64,000 nucleotides of DNA from Cycas panzhihuaensis (lineage: Eukaryota > Cycadophyta), in the NCBI GenBank assembly GCA_023213395.1, contig CM041465.1:52893741-52957740 (forward strand), in the 5' to 3' direction. Shown here piece after piece: positions 42,702-54,698 of the stretch. The position numbers and the translations under genes were made by a program. Position 1 is the stretch's first letter. The number at the start of each line of letters is the position of its first letter. Under the pieces are notes generated by a model that was not told the origin of the DNA, made no database searches, and saw only the letters and a program-made list of their open reading frames with translations.

Positions 42702-44051
42702 GGGATTTCTCTAGGTTATGAGTAAGAACTTAATGACTTGGGAGTTCCCCACTCTAGAATAAGAACTTAAAGGAAAAGAGGACTCTTAACAAGAAAAGAG
42801 AATCATGTAAGAAAGTTAATCTATATTATGGAACTAATTGAAATCATAGCCTAGCTTACCATTCAACAAAGAAGAAGAGATAATCCTAAAAGAATCTTCA
42901 AATAAAAGCACTCACTTGATGAGCATATAGTGTTATTCCTTAGATTAGTGTCTTGATCTTCTAAACCCTCAAAGTGAAAGCTCCAAACTAGTTATAAGAG
43001 GTAAAAGGAGTAAGGGATGGGAGAAAGGAGTCAAAGTAGAGAATAACACTTAAGAAGAAGGGATATAAAATAAAAGGAATATAAAAGAAGGAAAAAGGAT
43101 GAACAAAAATAGATTTAGCTCTAAGTCTCTGATCTCCCTAGCAAATTACTCCAAATCAAGCTTTATACAGGTCCTCATAAAATCTAAATAAAGGTCATAA
43201 GGATGAGTCTTAAATATAGTAGCACTTTATTAATCTAAATATTCTCTTCCTTTGTTAAGAAATGGATGGAGTTTTATAGAATAAAATAGAGGAAGAAAAG
43301 GCCAAAACCATGGAAAGGTAAGGTCATGATTTTTTATAATCTAATGTCTATATAACATAAAAAGAAAACATATCATTATATTTTTTTCTATGCAAGAAGA
43401 TGAAAATTATGACCTCTAATGAAAAAGATGAGCTACAAAGAAAAATCCAATAAAAAATACACTAAAAATGTGATTAAGAGTAGGTCACATTTTTAGTTAT
43501 ACAAAGGTCATATTCTATGAGATGGATCATATTTTTGGGTAACATAAAAAATGTAACCTACAGTGAAAAATGTAACTTAATAAAAGATGTGAAAAAGAGA
43601 AAATTTTATCAAAAAAATAAAACAAGATAAAGAAAAACTTATTAAAAAGTAAAGTCCTCAAGCAATAAAGGGCTATAACATATAAAGATAAACTTAAAGG
43701 GAAAAAAAAAGTGAACAAAGTAAGATCTATTATGTTAAAAGTAGACTGAAAAAGAACAAATCATAAAAATTAAAGAGATCTTTAAAGGAGGTTGGAATAA
43801 GCTAATTTTATTAGATACTTTATAATCTTTATATCATTAGCACTATTGGTTAAGTACAAACACAATCAATATGAAATTATTCAGCCATCATGCCAAGCAA
43901 CCCATTAAATTACCATGAAATCAATCAATCAAACCCCAACAATAATAAACAAGATAAGGTATGAGACTTGATTGGTGTTAAGGAGAGGGAATAATTAGTT
44001 GTAACATTTGCCCTCTTAATAACAAAAGCTCTACAAATGAGTTGAAGTATA
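42702..44051. other. AT-rich intergenic DNA, no gene seen
   Basis: About 1.35 kb. Purine-rich on the plus strand (many AAAG/GGAG runs), no recognised domain or boundary. Confidence 0.5.
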
Positions 44052-44056
44052 ATGGT
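44052..44056. repeat. Target site duplication ATGGT (left), element D
   Basis: ATGGT directly outside the left LTR, identical to 47970-47974 outside the right LTR. Confidence 0.88.
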
Positions 44057-44345
44057 TGTTGGGAAACATGTATGCAAACAAGGTCAATAAAATCTTTTAC
44101 ATTAGAAACAAATCACATGGGACACCAGATTATCATGGGAAACTATTACATGTGAAAACCCACAAAATAATATTATTCACATTTTTGTAAATCTAACATT
44201 ATTCAAATATTTGGAATTTGATCTATATTTATAGATCTTGAATGCTAAAATATAATTACATATATATCCATCAACTCATCAATATTGAGAATATTTTTCA
44301 CATATCACATATTTATATTAGTTGAGATATTAATATATTCCAACA
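44057..44345 (-). repeat. 3' LTR of element D
   Basis: 289 bp, TGTTGGGAAACATG to ATATTCCAACA, with inverted ends TGTTGG/CCAACA. It aligns with 47666-47969. Confidence 0.88.
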
Positions 44346-44355
44346 CCCCCTGTTA
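44346..44355 (-). other. Polypurine tract, element D
   Basis: Element strand TTAACAGGGGG directly before TGTTGGAATA. Confidence 0.8.
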
Positions 44356-44620
44356 ATATAAATGTGGGTTAACAAGGTTTATCCTTAGTAATAGATCTCC
44401 TCTCAAGGCTAACCTTAGCTAATATGCATGAACATCAATGTAGTGATATTGTTTAAGCTTGATGAATATGTCCACAAGTTGATCTCCACTTAGACAAACT
44501 TCAACCTACATCTTCCTTAATATGATCTTCTCTTGAATGTAATGGTGCTATGCCTCATATATGCTCGATTCTTTGAAAATGCTTCAATAGATCTTACAAC
44601 CATATAACTCTCTTTGCACC
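44356..44620 (-). pseudogene. C-terminal pol remnant of element D
   Basis: Minus-strand reading from about 44545 gives VEVCLSGDQLVDIFIKLKQY then HYIDVHAY, matching the end of copia pol after RNase H (the D-x-x-T-K segment). Stops and indels separate the pieces. Upstream parts (44620-47640) are too decayed for me to assign individual domains. Confidence 0.55.
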
Positions 44621-47600
44621 TGATACTTTATCCCTACAACTCAACTATATTCCTTTAACTAAACTAAGAGGTTGAGCCACTTGATCCATATGAATCTTCT
44701 CTTCAAGTTTATGTTTAAGGAATGTTGATATCTTATTCATTTGATATGATATCTAACTATTTGAAGGTGTTAAAGTAAGGATCAAATAGACTAATAAACA
44801 TAGTGATTGGTGTATAATGTCCTCTTATACTTGAGTCCTTCTTTTTCTAAAAGTATCTTGCACAACAAGCTTTACCAACTTGCAAACCGACTAGGTGCTT
44901 TCCTTTAATACAACTCTCCATTGTAAATCTTCACTCATTGGAACGTTGGTATCTATTATATGCTTTAACTAGAATGTTGATACATGATTTTCAATCATCT
45001 TATAGGTCTTCAACCACCAATGGAATATGGTATTACAATCTGTGTCTCTTCAACCAATGGCTCCTCATCATAAATCTTCCACTTGGTCCTGCTTTCGTCT
45101 CAAACATAATGTTAGGTAAATAAACCTTTATATCTATTGAATAATAACTCAAAAAAGTGAAGAAACTGAGGATAAAACCTATAATTAGATGACACTTAGC
45201 ATGATACATTAATAACTCTTGACATCTAGACTAATCATAATGTATTCCCCCTTGCATATCACATTATTTGTAAGCTAAACAACCCCATAGGCTTCAAACT
45301 CTTACAATCCCATAACTACAATCTTCGTTTAAGATATATGTACTCCAATGCACCCAAGAATCAAATGGAAGCATTTTGGTTAGTCCAAACACAACATGAG
45401 TGGACTATATTCCACAAATAGTCATAACAAGGGACCCAAATATGTATTTGCTATAGCTTCTACCACAAAACTATGGGAGGAAAACTATACAATACACCAA
45501 ACCTCCTTATCTGTATCATGGTACCTATTGTAATGAAACCTAAGAGGGGTACATGAGACAACCAACTCTTCTTTCATACTATAATAAATTCATAATTGAT
45601 TTTAAGGATTCTTATCATAGACATTTCTATTTACACTTCAAATTTCATTAAACATACTATTTTTGTTCCACATCAGACTTGTTCATATATACATACATGT
45701 TGAGCTAGTATCAAATAGACCACAAACCTTCATGATATCATTAATCTAACTAACCAAAGTATAATGGTTCATTGTAACTAATAACCACTCATATAGATAG
45801 TAAATTATGAACCTCATGTCATCTCATACACATCTAATACAATAGAACTAGAATATAGTCTAAATAAAACACACTCATTTCACTTAATAAATCGTATATA
45901 TATGAATTTATGCAATGATCTATGCCACACTAATCAATAGTAATAGAGTTTGAAACACTTGTAGTTAAGGTATCTCACTGAAACGTGCCCTCTTCTTATC
46001 CATCTCTTGACCTACATATCAATTAGTGAACTTCACTACCTTAAAACATGCCCAACTTGCTCTCAAACTTGCTCAACTAACTTGCCATGTAACTCATGCA
46101 ACAAGTATAGATTTGCATTATATTGCCATCTTCATCCATAATGAAGCATGCTTAATGCACTCTCTTCCCTTTAAATTGCCATCTCTTTGAACAATCACCC
46201 AACTTACTCTCTCATGTAACACACATGTAAGAGAGCCTCAAGCATTACCTCATAAATTGCTATCAAATCACCACCATATATAAACCTTTGTTATATACAT
46301 ACATCAATTTGACAATCATAATAATATACCCTCTTAATCATAGTTGTACACCTAATACTGAATGAATATCAACCAACCACTTGATATATTAAAGGTTTCC
46401 ATAATCCCATTCAAATAAATAATAATATAAGTTGTTAAAACTCTAAATAAATAGGTAAATAACCTTAATAAAGGTAATATATATGATATCATCAAATAAT
46501 GATTAATAGTTTAAAGAAAGCTTTTATAATAAAGTAACTTGATGATTAAAATATCATCAAAGAAACCTTAATATAAAGTGGTAAACTTTATATATCATTG
46601 TGATATATCAAAAATAACTTTTAAAAATCAAAATACTAATCAATATATCAAAACGACATATATTATTAATGAGCAACTTCATATAAATATCATAGGTGAC
46701 TCAAATACTAAAAAATGACGATGCAATATATATTGACTATAAGTATATACAATCATGTGAAAACCTCAATGGTAACAGAATATAAGAGATGCAAACATTG
46801 ATAATAATTTAGTAGAAATTCAAATACTAAAGGTTAAACAATCAACAAGTAATAATAATATTAATGTAAACGGTAAGCAATTAAGATATAAACAACCAAT
46901 GAATAATTTGAAATAATATATTTATCTGATGATTAAGCAGTTAAGCAAAAAAATAATATAACCACTTCAAAAGATATTATCACACAGTTGTCATTAATAT
47001 CAAGTGATCAAAGGTAAGATAAATGTTCTCTCAAATGGCTAACACAGTACCTAGGTGATAGAAATATACATACATGAGCAAATATATATTTGATGGGTAG
47101 CCAAATATATTATTCAAACCCTAAAATATTAAAAGGGTGATTAATATATTATAAATATATATGATATATGAGCATACCTCTATATATTTTTTGTAGTTTT
47201 TAATTACAGGGTTTGCAATTTCGTCACAGAGGTTCTATACTATCCCACTAGTCTTCTAACATCAATAAGGGGCTAGTGGTGGTCTCTCCATATACGAGTA
47301 GCCTCATACACCTCTAAAAATGATAAAAAACACCTCTAGGTATTTGCAAACTCATTATCACCTTCAACAAATGAATCTAGCACCTTTAGTAAGCTTAAAT
47401 AAGCATATATAACTAGTAACAAAGTAACTAGGACTTCAAAACACCTCGAACTCATCTACACACCTTCATAGGGCTTATAATACCTTTAGAAAGCAAAACA
47501 AAGGTTATCAAGAGCTACCAGTGACCATCTACACCTTTCTGGTAGTTTTGTAGGGTTGTTAAACATGCCAATCCATTAAGGGCAAGCTAGCATGACATGG

Positions 47601-47644
47601 CACTAATGATTAGACCATCTGACAATAATACTCTACTTGTGCAT
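44621..47644 (-). other. Decayed internal region of element D
   Basis: About 3 kb of AT-rich sequence between the pol remnant and the primer site. I could not recognise gag, integrase or RT motifs with confidence. The plus-strand frame near 44938-45123 is a chance frame. Confidence 0.45.
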
Positions 47645-47665
47645 GACCTACAAGCTTTGATACCT
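47645..47665 (-). other. Primer binding site, element D (initiator-Met type)
   Basis: Element strand AGGTATCAAAGCTTGTAGGT, one mismatch from the usual TGGTATC start, directly after the LTR. Confidence 0.75.
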
Positions 47666-47969
47666 TATTGGGAAATATATATGTAAATAATATCGATAAA
47701 ATATTTTATATTAGGTATATCATAGTAGATACAAACCACATAGGATACCAAATTGCCATGGGAAATCCTTATGGGTGAAAACCTACAAAATTAATATTAT
47801 TCATATTTTTATAAATCTGATGTTATTCAAAGATTTAGACTTTGATATATATTTATAGATCCCAAGTGCCAAAATATAATTACATTTACATCCATGACCT
47901 CATCAATATTGAGAATATTCTCCACATATCACACATTTATATTAGTCATCGTATTAATATATTCCAACA
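47666..47969 (-). repeat. 5' LTR of element D
   Basis: 304 bp, TATTGGGAAATATA (TG lost to TA) to ATATTCCAACA, aligned with the left copy. Confidence 0.88.
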
Positions 47970-47974
47970 ATGGT
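47970..47974. repeat. Target site duplication ATGGT (right), element D
   Basis: Matches 44052-44056. Confidence 0.88.
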
Positions 47975-48240
47975 GAATATTATTAACCTTGACAAAACTA
48001 AGTTGTTTGGGAGCTTTGGCTACTTAGAGCATTTTTTGAGTTGTTTATGAGGATAAGAATGGAGATAATTAAAAGGAGGGTGGACAAAGTGAATGAGTGG
48101 GGTTGATCATGGAGGCTTGGCACACTCCTATATATCTTCCTAGACTAATTGTTTAGAAAGAAATATCTAAGTCTTAACCCTTCTAATGAACATTCCTAGA
48201 AAAATGACCATAATTTCAGGTTCCTAGTGTGCGATGAATG
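47975..48240. other. Region between elements D and C
   Basis: Possibly decayed gag of element C (a reading towards the zinc knuckle can be forced), but no clear domain is seen and the 5' LTR of C was not found. Confidence 0.35.
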
Positions 48241-48261
48241 ACTTCCCAAGAGATGGATGAG

Positions 48262-48330
48262 AAATGATTGAAAGGGTTATGTTTTTATTGTGACCAAAAG
48301 TGGAATAAATACCATAAGTGTCCTGAATAA
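48262..48330 (+). pseudogene. gag zinc knuckle, element C
   Basis: KGLCFYCDQKWNKYHKCPE (Cys codon at 48280) gives the C-x2-C-x7-H-x-C knuckle of chromovirus gag; the usual Gly before His is Tyr. It binds element RNA in the family. Confidence 0.8.
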
Positions 48331-48429
48331 TGCTTATTCATAATTAAGGATGTTCAAGATGATAAACTAGTAGAAGAAGCCTTATTAGAGCCAGAAAATA
48401 ATGATTGTGACCCACCTGAGAAGGAAGAA

Positions 48430-48780
48430 GAAGATACTGCTACTATATTTGTGCATGCCCTAACTAGAATTGTAGCCCCTTAGATAGTCAAACTTATTGG
48501 GTACATTAAGAAAAGGAAGGTGGTTATCCTCATAGATTCTGAGAGCACCCACAATTTCATTAATCAGAAACTTGCTGAAGAACTTAATTGTTTTTCATAT
48601 CCTGTAAAAAACTTTTAGGTTATGGTGGTTAATGGAGGGACACTCGTTTGTAGGGAAAAATGTCATAATATCAAGTTACAAATAGGTGACTATCACCTCT
48701 CCACTTCTATGTATGTCATTCCCATTAGAGGAGTTGATGTTATATTAAGGGTATAATGGCTCAAATCACCAGGGACCATT
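48430..48780 (+). pseudogene. Protease, element C, active-site Gly lost
   Basis: KVVILIDSESTHNFINQKLA (48518-48577) is the retropepsin block normally read as LIDSGSTHNFI; the Gly of DSG is Glu (GAG at 48541-48543). YHLSTSMYVIPIRGVDVIL follows, matching the second half of the domain. Confidence 0.82.
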
Positions 48781-49029
48781 CAACTAAATATGTAAGAGCT
48801 CTTCATCTAATTTACTTCTGAAAGAATTGACTATCAATTGAATGGGATCATTCCTCCACCGACCAAAATCATCAGCTCACACCATATGGAGAGGCTCATT
48901 AAAAAGGGTGGTACAAGAATCATTGCCAAATATTATGCTCTAGAAGGTCAAGAACTCTCAATAGAAGGGGACATTCTCTAAGATGATGGTATACCAAATG
49001 ACTTAAAATTGGTATTTCACCGCCACAAC

Positions 49030-49680
49030 CAAGTCTTTTAGGATATTCGTCAAGGTCTTCCTCTAGTACGTGACTAAGATCATAACATTGACCTGGTATC
49101 TAGAAGCAATCCTCCTTGTATTCAACCATATTGGTATCCCTACTAGCAAAAGAATGAAATTTAATGACTAGTTCAAGAACTCCTTAATGCTGGTATTATT
49201 AGGGAAAGTAAAAGCACTTTTTCTGCCCTGATGATTTTAGTAAGAAAAATGGATGGCTCATTTTGCATGTGTGTAGACTACTGTGAGATCAATAAGATAA
49301 CTATTAAGGATAAATTTCCTATACCAATCATTGATGAACTCTTGGATGAACTCCATAGAGCAATGCTCTTCACATCATTAGACTTGCGGTCAGGATACCA
49401 TCAAATCGAGATCAAGGTAGAGGATGTTCATAAAACTATATCTCATATACATGAAGGTCACTATGAATTTTTAGTCATGCCATTTGGCTTGACTAATAAC
49501 CCATCCACCTTTCAAGGACTCATGAATAAACTTTTTCAGCCTTACTTAAGGAAGTTCATGTTAGTCTTTTTTTATAACAATCTGATCTTCAGTCGTACAT
49601 AGGAAGACCATCTTCAACATGTTGATAAGGCATTGCAGGTGCTTGCAGACAACTAACTTTATGCAAAAAAATTAAAATGT
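49030..49680 (+). pseudogene. Reverse transcriptase, element C, catalytic DD lost
   Basis: The frame 49231-49602 holds [48 protein letters not shown] and [20 protein letters not shown], the core blocks of gypsy RT. The catalytic block reads FFYNNLIFS, so both aspartates are Asn (49576-49581). It ends at a TAG where the family usually continues. Upstream blocks ([32 protein letters not shown]) are split by stops. Confidence 0.92.
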
Positions 49681-50350
49681 CAATTTAGACAAACTGAAAT
49701 AGAATATTTGGGCCATATTATCTCTCAAGAAGGAGTCAAGGTGAATCCTAAGAAAATAGCAGTTATCACAAATTAGCCTAAACCCAAAAACATTAAAGGC
49801 TTTCATGGATTCTTAGGAATCATAGGATATTATCGAAAGTTTGTTCAGGGCTATGCAAGGATTTCTTCCCCTTTAATCAACTTGTTAAAAAGGATTCCTT
49901 TCATTGGAATGATAAGGCCTTTGAAGCATTTAAATACCTAAAGATGACTTTAACTACCACACTAGTCCTTACAATATCAGAATTTACAAAGACCTCCACC
50001 ATTGAATGTGATGCATCGGGGCAAGGCATTGGAGCATTCTTAATGCAAGAAGAGAAACCTTTGGCCTTTTAAAGTCATCAACTTACACACAAGGAATAGG
50101 TCAAATCCACCTATGAGAAGGAGATGTTAGCAATTCTTCATGCTATTAGGAAATGGCAATAATATTTATTGGGAACACATTTCCAAATTAAAATAGACCA
50201 CGATAGCTTAAAAGATTTCCTATCTCAAAGGATGGCATATGAGGAACAATAAAAATAGGTCACCAAAATGCAAGGCTTTGACTTTGAAATCATATATAAA
50301 AAAGGCAAGGATAATATAGTTGTTGATGCTTTATCTCATAAGGAATAAGG
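49680..50350 (+). pseudogene. RT connection and RNase H, element C
   Basis: CQFRQTEIEYLGHIISQEGV and FHGFLGIIGYYRKFVQGYAR are the RT thumb/connection. A one-base deletion near 49888 shifts to the frame with STIECDASGQGIGAFLMQEE (the catalytic DAS), STYEKEMLAILHAIRKWQ, FQIKIDHDSLKDFLSQRM and DNIVVDALSHKE, the RNase H blocks. Two or more stops stand at Gln positions. Confidence 0.88.
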
Positions 50351-50589
50351 CTCTGCACTATATTCTATCATGACAATTAATCCCTCTTGGATAGTGGTCG
50401 CCAAGTAAGAATGGGATCAAGACTCCTTTACAAAGTAAATCATTCAAGACCTTCAAGATGGAGTAGGGCATCCAACCCATTATATATGGTCTTCAAATAT
50501 TCTCTGGTATAAGAATTGAATATATATATGCCCTTACTCTATCCTGAAGGAATAAAGTTTACATGGTGCATATGCCTCTCCAATAGCAG

Positions 50590-51290
50590 GTCCCTTAGGG
50601 TTCCTACAAACATACCACTGCTTAAAACAGACTTTCTTTTGGAAGGGGAAAAAAGGAGATGTAAAGAGATATATTTCCTCATATGAAATTTGTCAATGAC
50701 ATAAGAAAGAAACAATTAAGTCTCCAGGATTACTGCAACCCCTTCCTATACCAAATCAATGATGGGAAGAAATTTCTATGGACTTCATCATGGGTTTGTC
50801 CAAGTCAAAAGGAAAAGATGCTATAATGGTGGTTATTGATAGGCTAACTAAATATGCTCATTTTTGTGGCATTCAATCCACATATAAGGCAAAGAAAATT
50901 GCTAAGATCTTTTTAAAGGATATACACAAGTTGCATGGCATGCCCAAATGCATAGTTAGTGATCAAGATCCCAAGTTTACTAGCAACTTCTAGACATAAC
51001 TCTTCCATCTACTTGGTACTAAACTAACAATGAGCTCATCCTACCATCCACAAATAGATAGTGAAACTGAGGTGGTTAATAAGTGCCTTGAAGGATACCT
51101 TCATTATTATGCTTTAGATAAGCATGGGCAATGGCATCATTGGCTTCCTTTAGTAGAATGGTAGTATAATACATCCTATCATGCATCAGTAGGAATGACT
51201 CTGTTTCAAGCATTATATGGATATGAACCACCCACACTTAAGAACTATACCATAATCAATTCTAAGGTTTAAGCAATCGAGGACCACATC
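50590..51290 (+). pseudogene. Integrase core, element C, interrupted by element B
   Basis: H2C2 finger region near 50615-50705 (YHCLKQTFFW, EICQ), then SMDFIMGLSKSKGKDAIMVV (first Asp), KCIVSDQDPKFTSNF (second Asp, frame 50778-50993) and SSYHPQIDSETEVVNKCLEG (Glu). TAG at 50991 and TAA at 50997 replace the FWTQ-like Trp and Gln; TAG at 51162 replaces the second Trp of EWWYNTS. The frame runs to VxAIEDHI at 51290, where element B is inserted. Confidence 0.92.
51286..51290. repeat. Target site duplication ACATC (left), element B
   Basis: ACATC before the left LTR, repeated at 62196-62200. Removing B and one ACATC rejoins the integrase frame of element C. Confidence 0.9.
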
Positions 51291-53857
51291 CGACGCTACC
51301 GCTACGGATAACCGCCTGACCGATCGATAGCGCGGGAGAGATGGTGACGAAACGGTAGGAAGTGGAACCTACAAGGCAAGCAACTACCACGCAGAGCGCC
51401 CCGTGCGCCGGAGCGCGAGTTCGGATCCGCAATGGAGTATGGCTATCGGGTGACCCTTCACCACCTTGAGCGAAGGGCTAAGATACGTGGGACGAACCCG
51501 GGTTGACTGGGAGTAGGCCCCTCCCACCCTTGGGTGGCCAAGGGAGAGAGAAAGAACCTAACAAGGATAGGCCAAGAACAATCCTATGCAATCTAACCGG
51601 TATACGAGCGATGCGTGAAGCAAGAGCTGCCATGGCTAGGGAAGAGGGAGGAAGGGTAAGGGAGAAGAAGACTCCTACAACCTTTCCTACGAATAACAAA
51701 AGTACATGCAACAAGGCAAACAAATTGCAAACTAATACTAAAGGCAATTTTCCTTTTAATCTTCGATGTTCTAATTACTAGGAAAGGAATAAAAGGTAAA
51801 AAGCAAGTGCGAAGGGGGACAAAGCGTGCACCGGGCCGAAGCGTGAGAGATGGCGAGCCTTCCTGAGGAGCACCCAACCACCACAGCTGCATCGGATGTG
51901 AAATGTGGCATGAAGCGAGCAGGGCTTCCTTACCTTCCCGTGAAAAATAAATGCGATAATCAAGGAAGGAAAGAAACGCTAACTAGCAAATGAGATAGCA
52001 TAAAATATGACACATGCAAGGGACGCCACTGGGTGGAAGGGGGCAACGCAACGCTCTCCGCTGGCCCGAGTACCAGTAGCAACAACGGTCTCCCCGCCGA
52101 GGGGAGACACCTATATGCAACACAAAGATCTAGCAATATATGTCTAACAACATAAACGAGAGTCTAAATGTACATGCATCAATGTTAGTCCAATAAGGAA
52201 AATACCAAAGAAGAACGATCCAAATGAAAGGAAACAACAAGGTAAGCCCTGAGTGGCCTACCGCCCATAAATGGTGCCCAAACCTCTCCCAAGAGCCACG
52301 GGCAGCGAGGAGAAAGTCAAGACTCAAGGCCGGAAAACTACCGCAAGAAGGGGCAAGAAAGACCCAAAGACACCCACGGGAACCGGATGCTACGGGAGCA
52401 AACCGTAACCGGGAGCAAAGGCAAAGCCACGAATGGTAGTTGAGAACTACGAATGATTCCCAAACTGAGCAAGGGTCCCAAATCAGCCGCAACTCGTGAT
52501 GTACCGGGTTTGGGCAAACCACTGGAGTCTCTAAACCCTTGTTTAGATGGCCAAGAGCAACATGAGGCGAGAGGGAAGCTTTGAGGGCTTGGAGCCACTT
52601 GGGAGCGTGGAAGGTGGTACTAATCCACCCAGCCTCCTCTCCCAAAGCCTATACAACCCCTCACGCCCGCTTTGGACAAAGAAACGCAGTAAGAGGCAAG
52701 AGAAAGTGGAATGCAGCCCTCACAAAGGAAAGAGGATCAAACTTCAAGCAACAAACATGAACAAATGAGCTGGAGCAAGAGTATTGCACAGAACTTAACA
52801 GAATGTAAAGAGTACAGGAGGAAGAGGCAAGGGCTTGCCCCAACCAAAGGACAATGAAGGAGGGCCGGAAAACCGCCCAGATCTCGAGCAGAAAGTGTTT
52901 GAGGCCCCTGCTACGAAGTATGATGGAGAACACCTGCAAACGTAGGGCTCATGGACTGCCTGGATAGAGACCGGCTAGAAACCACTTCAAAGGAGCCCTC
53001 TCCAAGGCGCTTGAGGGGGTGAGAGAATGTCTCAACCGAGCCAAGGAGAGCCGGGTAGTATGAAGAGTGCAGTCCTAAGCAGAAGAAAAGCAGAGCAGAG
53101 CAGAGCAAGAGAGAGTTTTCTTGAGAGTAACTTCCAAAAGTGAGTAAAAAAAGATCCAAAAAAAAACTTAGAGAATGAGCCAAAATGTGCTTAAGTACTA
53201 AAGGAAAACCCTAAAGCGTGCGATTAGGGCACTACCGAAGGGAAAAGGCGAACCACGCGGGCGCTTCAATAAATGCGAAATTGCCACCGCCGGATTTTAA
53301 AAACAAACAGAGATGTCAGATGCGGAAATTTTAGCGATCATGAATATTCCAAATGATCACGAAAATTCCAATGCAGACACGAAGATCACGCAGACTGCCA
53401 AGATTACGGCAGTATGCACCAGAGACACAAATGGGGCCCGCCAACCGGTCCAGTGGGGCAAGCAATAAAAAGGCTAAAGGACAACTAAAACACCCACCCG
53501 GAGCAAACAAGCCAAGAAACGGCCCACTGAGCGTAAATAGGCCCCCAAATGAGGTGGCAAGCTAACCAAGCGACGATGAGACATCACACGGGTGGAGGTG
53601 GCGAAACCCGGTGGGTCCAGGAGAGAGGAGGGCGTATGCGAAGTAATACGGTCACTGTGGTGCCACACTCGCTAAGAGTGTGCCCTCGCTATAGTCGTCA
53701 TAGGCTAAACATAGGTGTGGACGACGACCGTGCCGCCACAAAGTCATACGCATGCAAATATGTAAGCGCATAATCAAGACACAAAAGTGATGATAATGCT
53801 AGAGACATACCGCACTTACCGAGTGGTGATTCCGTATCCATTCCTAAGCCGGAAACA
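51291..53857 (-). repeat. 3' LTR of element B
   Basis: 2,567 bp, aligned throughout with 59637-62195. The outer start reads CGACGCTACC where the inner copy has TGGACGCTGCC, so the terminal TG is lost. It ends AAGCCGGAAACA. Frames inside it are shadows, not genes. Confidence 0.93.
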
Positions 53858-54229
53858 TCGCCTCGGCGCAGAGCCTCGCCGGAAGCTCGATGCGATGGCG
53901 AATGCCGCAACACAACCGCCGAGTACATGTGTATATAGATATATCAATCAAGATCGGATCGGTAGGCAAGGGTGCCATGAGTGTCGTGGCGAACGCTGCG
54001 TGGATACGAAAGCGGTGGAGACAACATAGGGCCGCCATGAGCCACCCGGAAACCGATCGGGAGAAAGAGACAAAGTAGGGGTTGCCCCACCACAATGAAT
54101 GCAAAGGAGCATGCAGACCACATGGGGAACAAATGGTGGGTACCATAGTTTTACCTCGTTAGCAACCCGATTTCGGAGGTGCGAGCAAATCATGCGGAGG
54201 CGACCAACTACCGAGGCTTGGGCGACGGA

Positions 54230-54698
54230 AGGCCAAGCAAGACTCGTGGACGGCCAGGCGAGACAAAGCAAGGCCAAGGATGAGGCGAACAAGGCTATCT
54301 CGCCTCGGCGTTGAGAGCCCGAGGATATCCGGATATCAACAGAAGAGAAACGGGCTAGGAGGGATCTGACGGCAGAAGCAAGGGTCCTCAGTGAGGGCAT
54401 CGCACCCGGAGACTGGGTGAGATGAGACACCACAACTTGAGAGTCGCAGAGCAAAACAATGGGTCCGTGATGGAAACGAAGGGCATCGGTAAGGGCTTGA
54501 TGATACCGTATACTCGGCTTCATTGTTGGTAGCCTCCGGGAGGAAGATCCCAGAGCGGAGGAGATCATAACCCGGAAGGGTCATGGAGAATCCACGCAGT
54601 ACTGAAGGTTCAGGGTTACCGCGCTCACTCGGTAAAGATGTGTATGCAGACATAGGTGATACAAAATCCAAGCAGATGATCGTTGATGAAGGCAACAC
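54230..54698 (-). pseudogene. RNase H domain downstream of integrase, element B
   Basis: On the minus strand, LPEATNNEAEY (frame from 54698), then HHGPIVLLCDSQVVVSHLTQ and LASAVRSLLARFSSVDIR (frame from 54568), and RALNAEADSLVRL near 54310 follow the plant gypsy RNase H pattern: NNEAEY with the Glu, CDSQ with the Asp, and N-x-E-A-D with the last Asp. The first Asp is not seen. Frameshifts separate the blocks. It lies after the integrase C-terminus and against the 3' LTR, not between RT and integrase. Element A keeps only its last block. Confidence 0.8.

Larger units (their letters stand above)
44057..47969 (-). mobile_element. Element D: decayed copia-type LTR retrotransposon
   Basis: 3.9 kb with about 0.3-kb LTRs, a 5-bp target duplication ATGGT, a polypurine tract next to the left LTR and an initiator-Met-type primer site next to the right LTR, so it reads on the minus strand. 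The short LTRs and primer type fit Ty1/copia. The minus-strand end reads VEVCLSGDQLVDIFIKLKQY and so on, the typical C-terminus of copia pol. The internal 3.3 kb is short for a full element and heavily decayed, with no long frame. Confidence 0.85.
48241..51290 (+). mobile_element. Element C: chromovirus Ty3/gypsy, 5' part
   Basis: Plus-strand order is gag zinc knuckle, protease, RT, RNase H, integrase, then interruption by element B at 51290 and continuation at 62201 with the integrase C-terminus, chromodomain, polypurine tract and 3' LTR. RT before integrase is the gypsy order, and the chromodomain makes it a chromovirus. The 5' LTR and most of gag are missing. Stops and lost catalytic residues show it is dead. 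Confidence 0.9.

Noticed and set aside
38579-42706. Target site duplication for element F
   Set aside because: Flanks TGGGG and GGGAT share only a G run; not a convincing match, so no duplication is claimed.
43900-48240. 5' LTR and gag of chromovirus C left of, or around, element D
   Set aside because: No sequence similar to the 3' LTR at 62716-63088 was found; whether D is inserted in C cannot be decided from this window.
51478-53928. Dense short frames in the GC-rich LTR of element B
   Set aside because: High GC lowers stop frequency; the second LTR copy (59723-62009) shows different frames. No domain seen.
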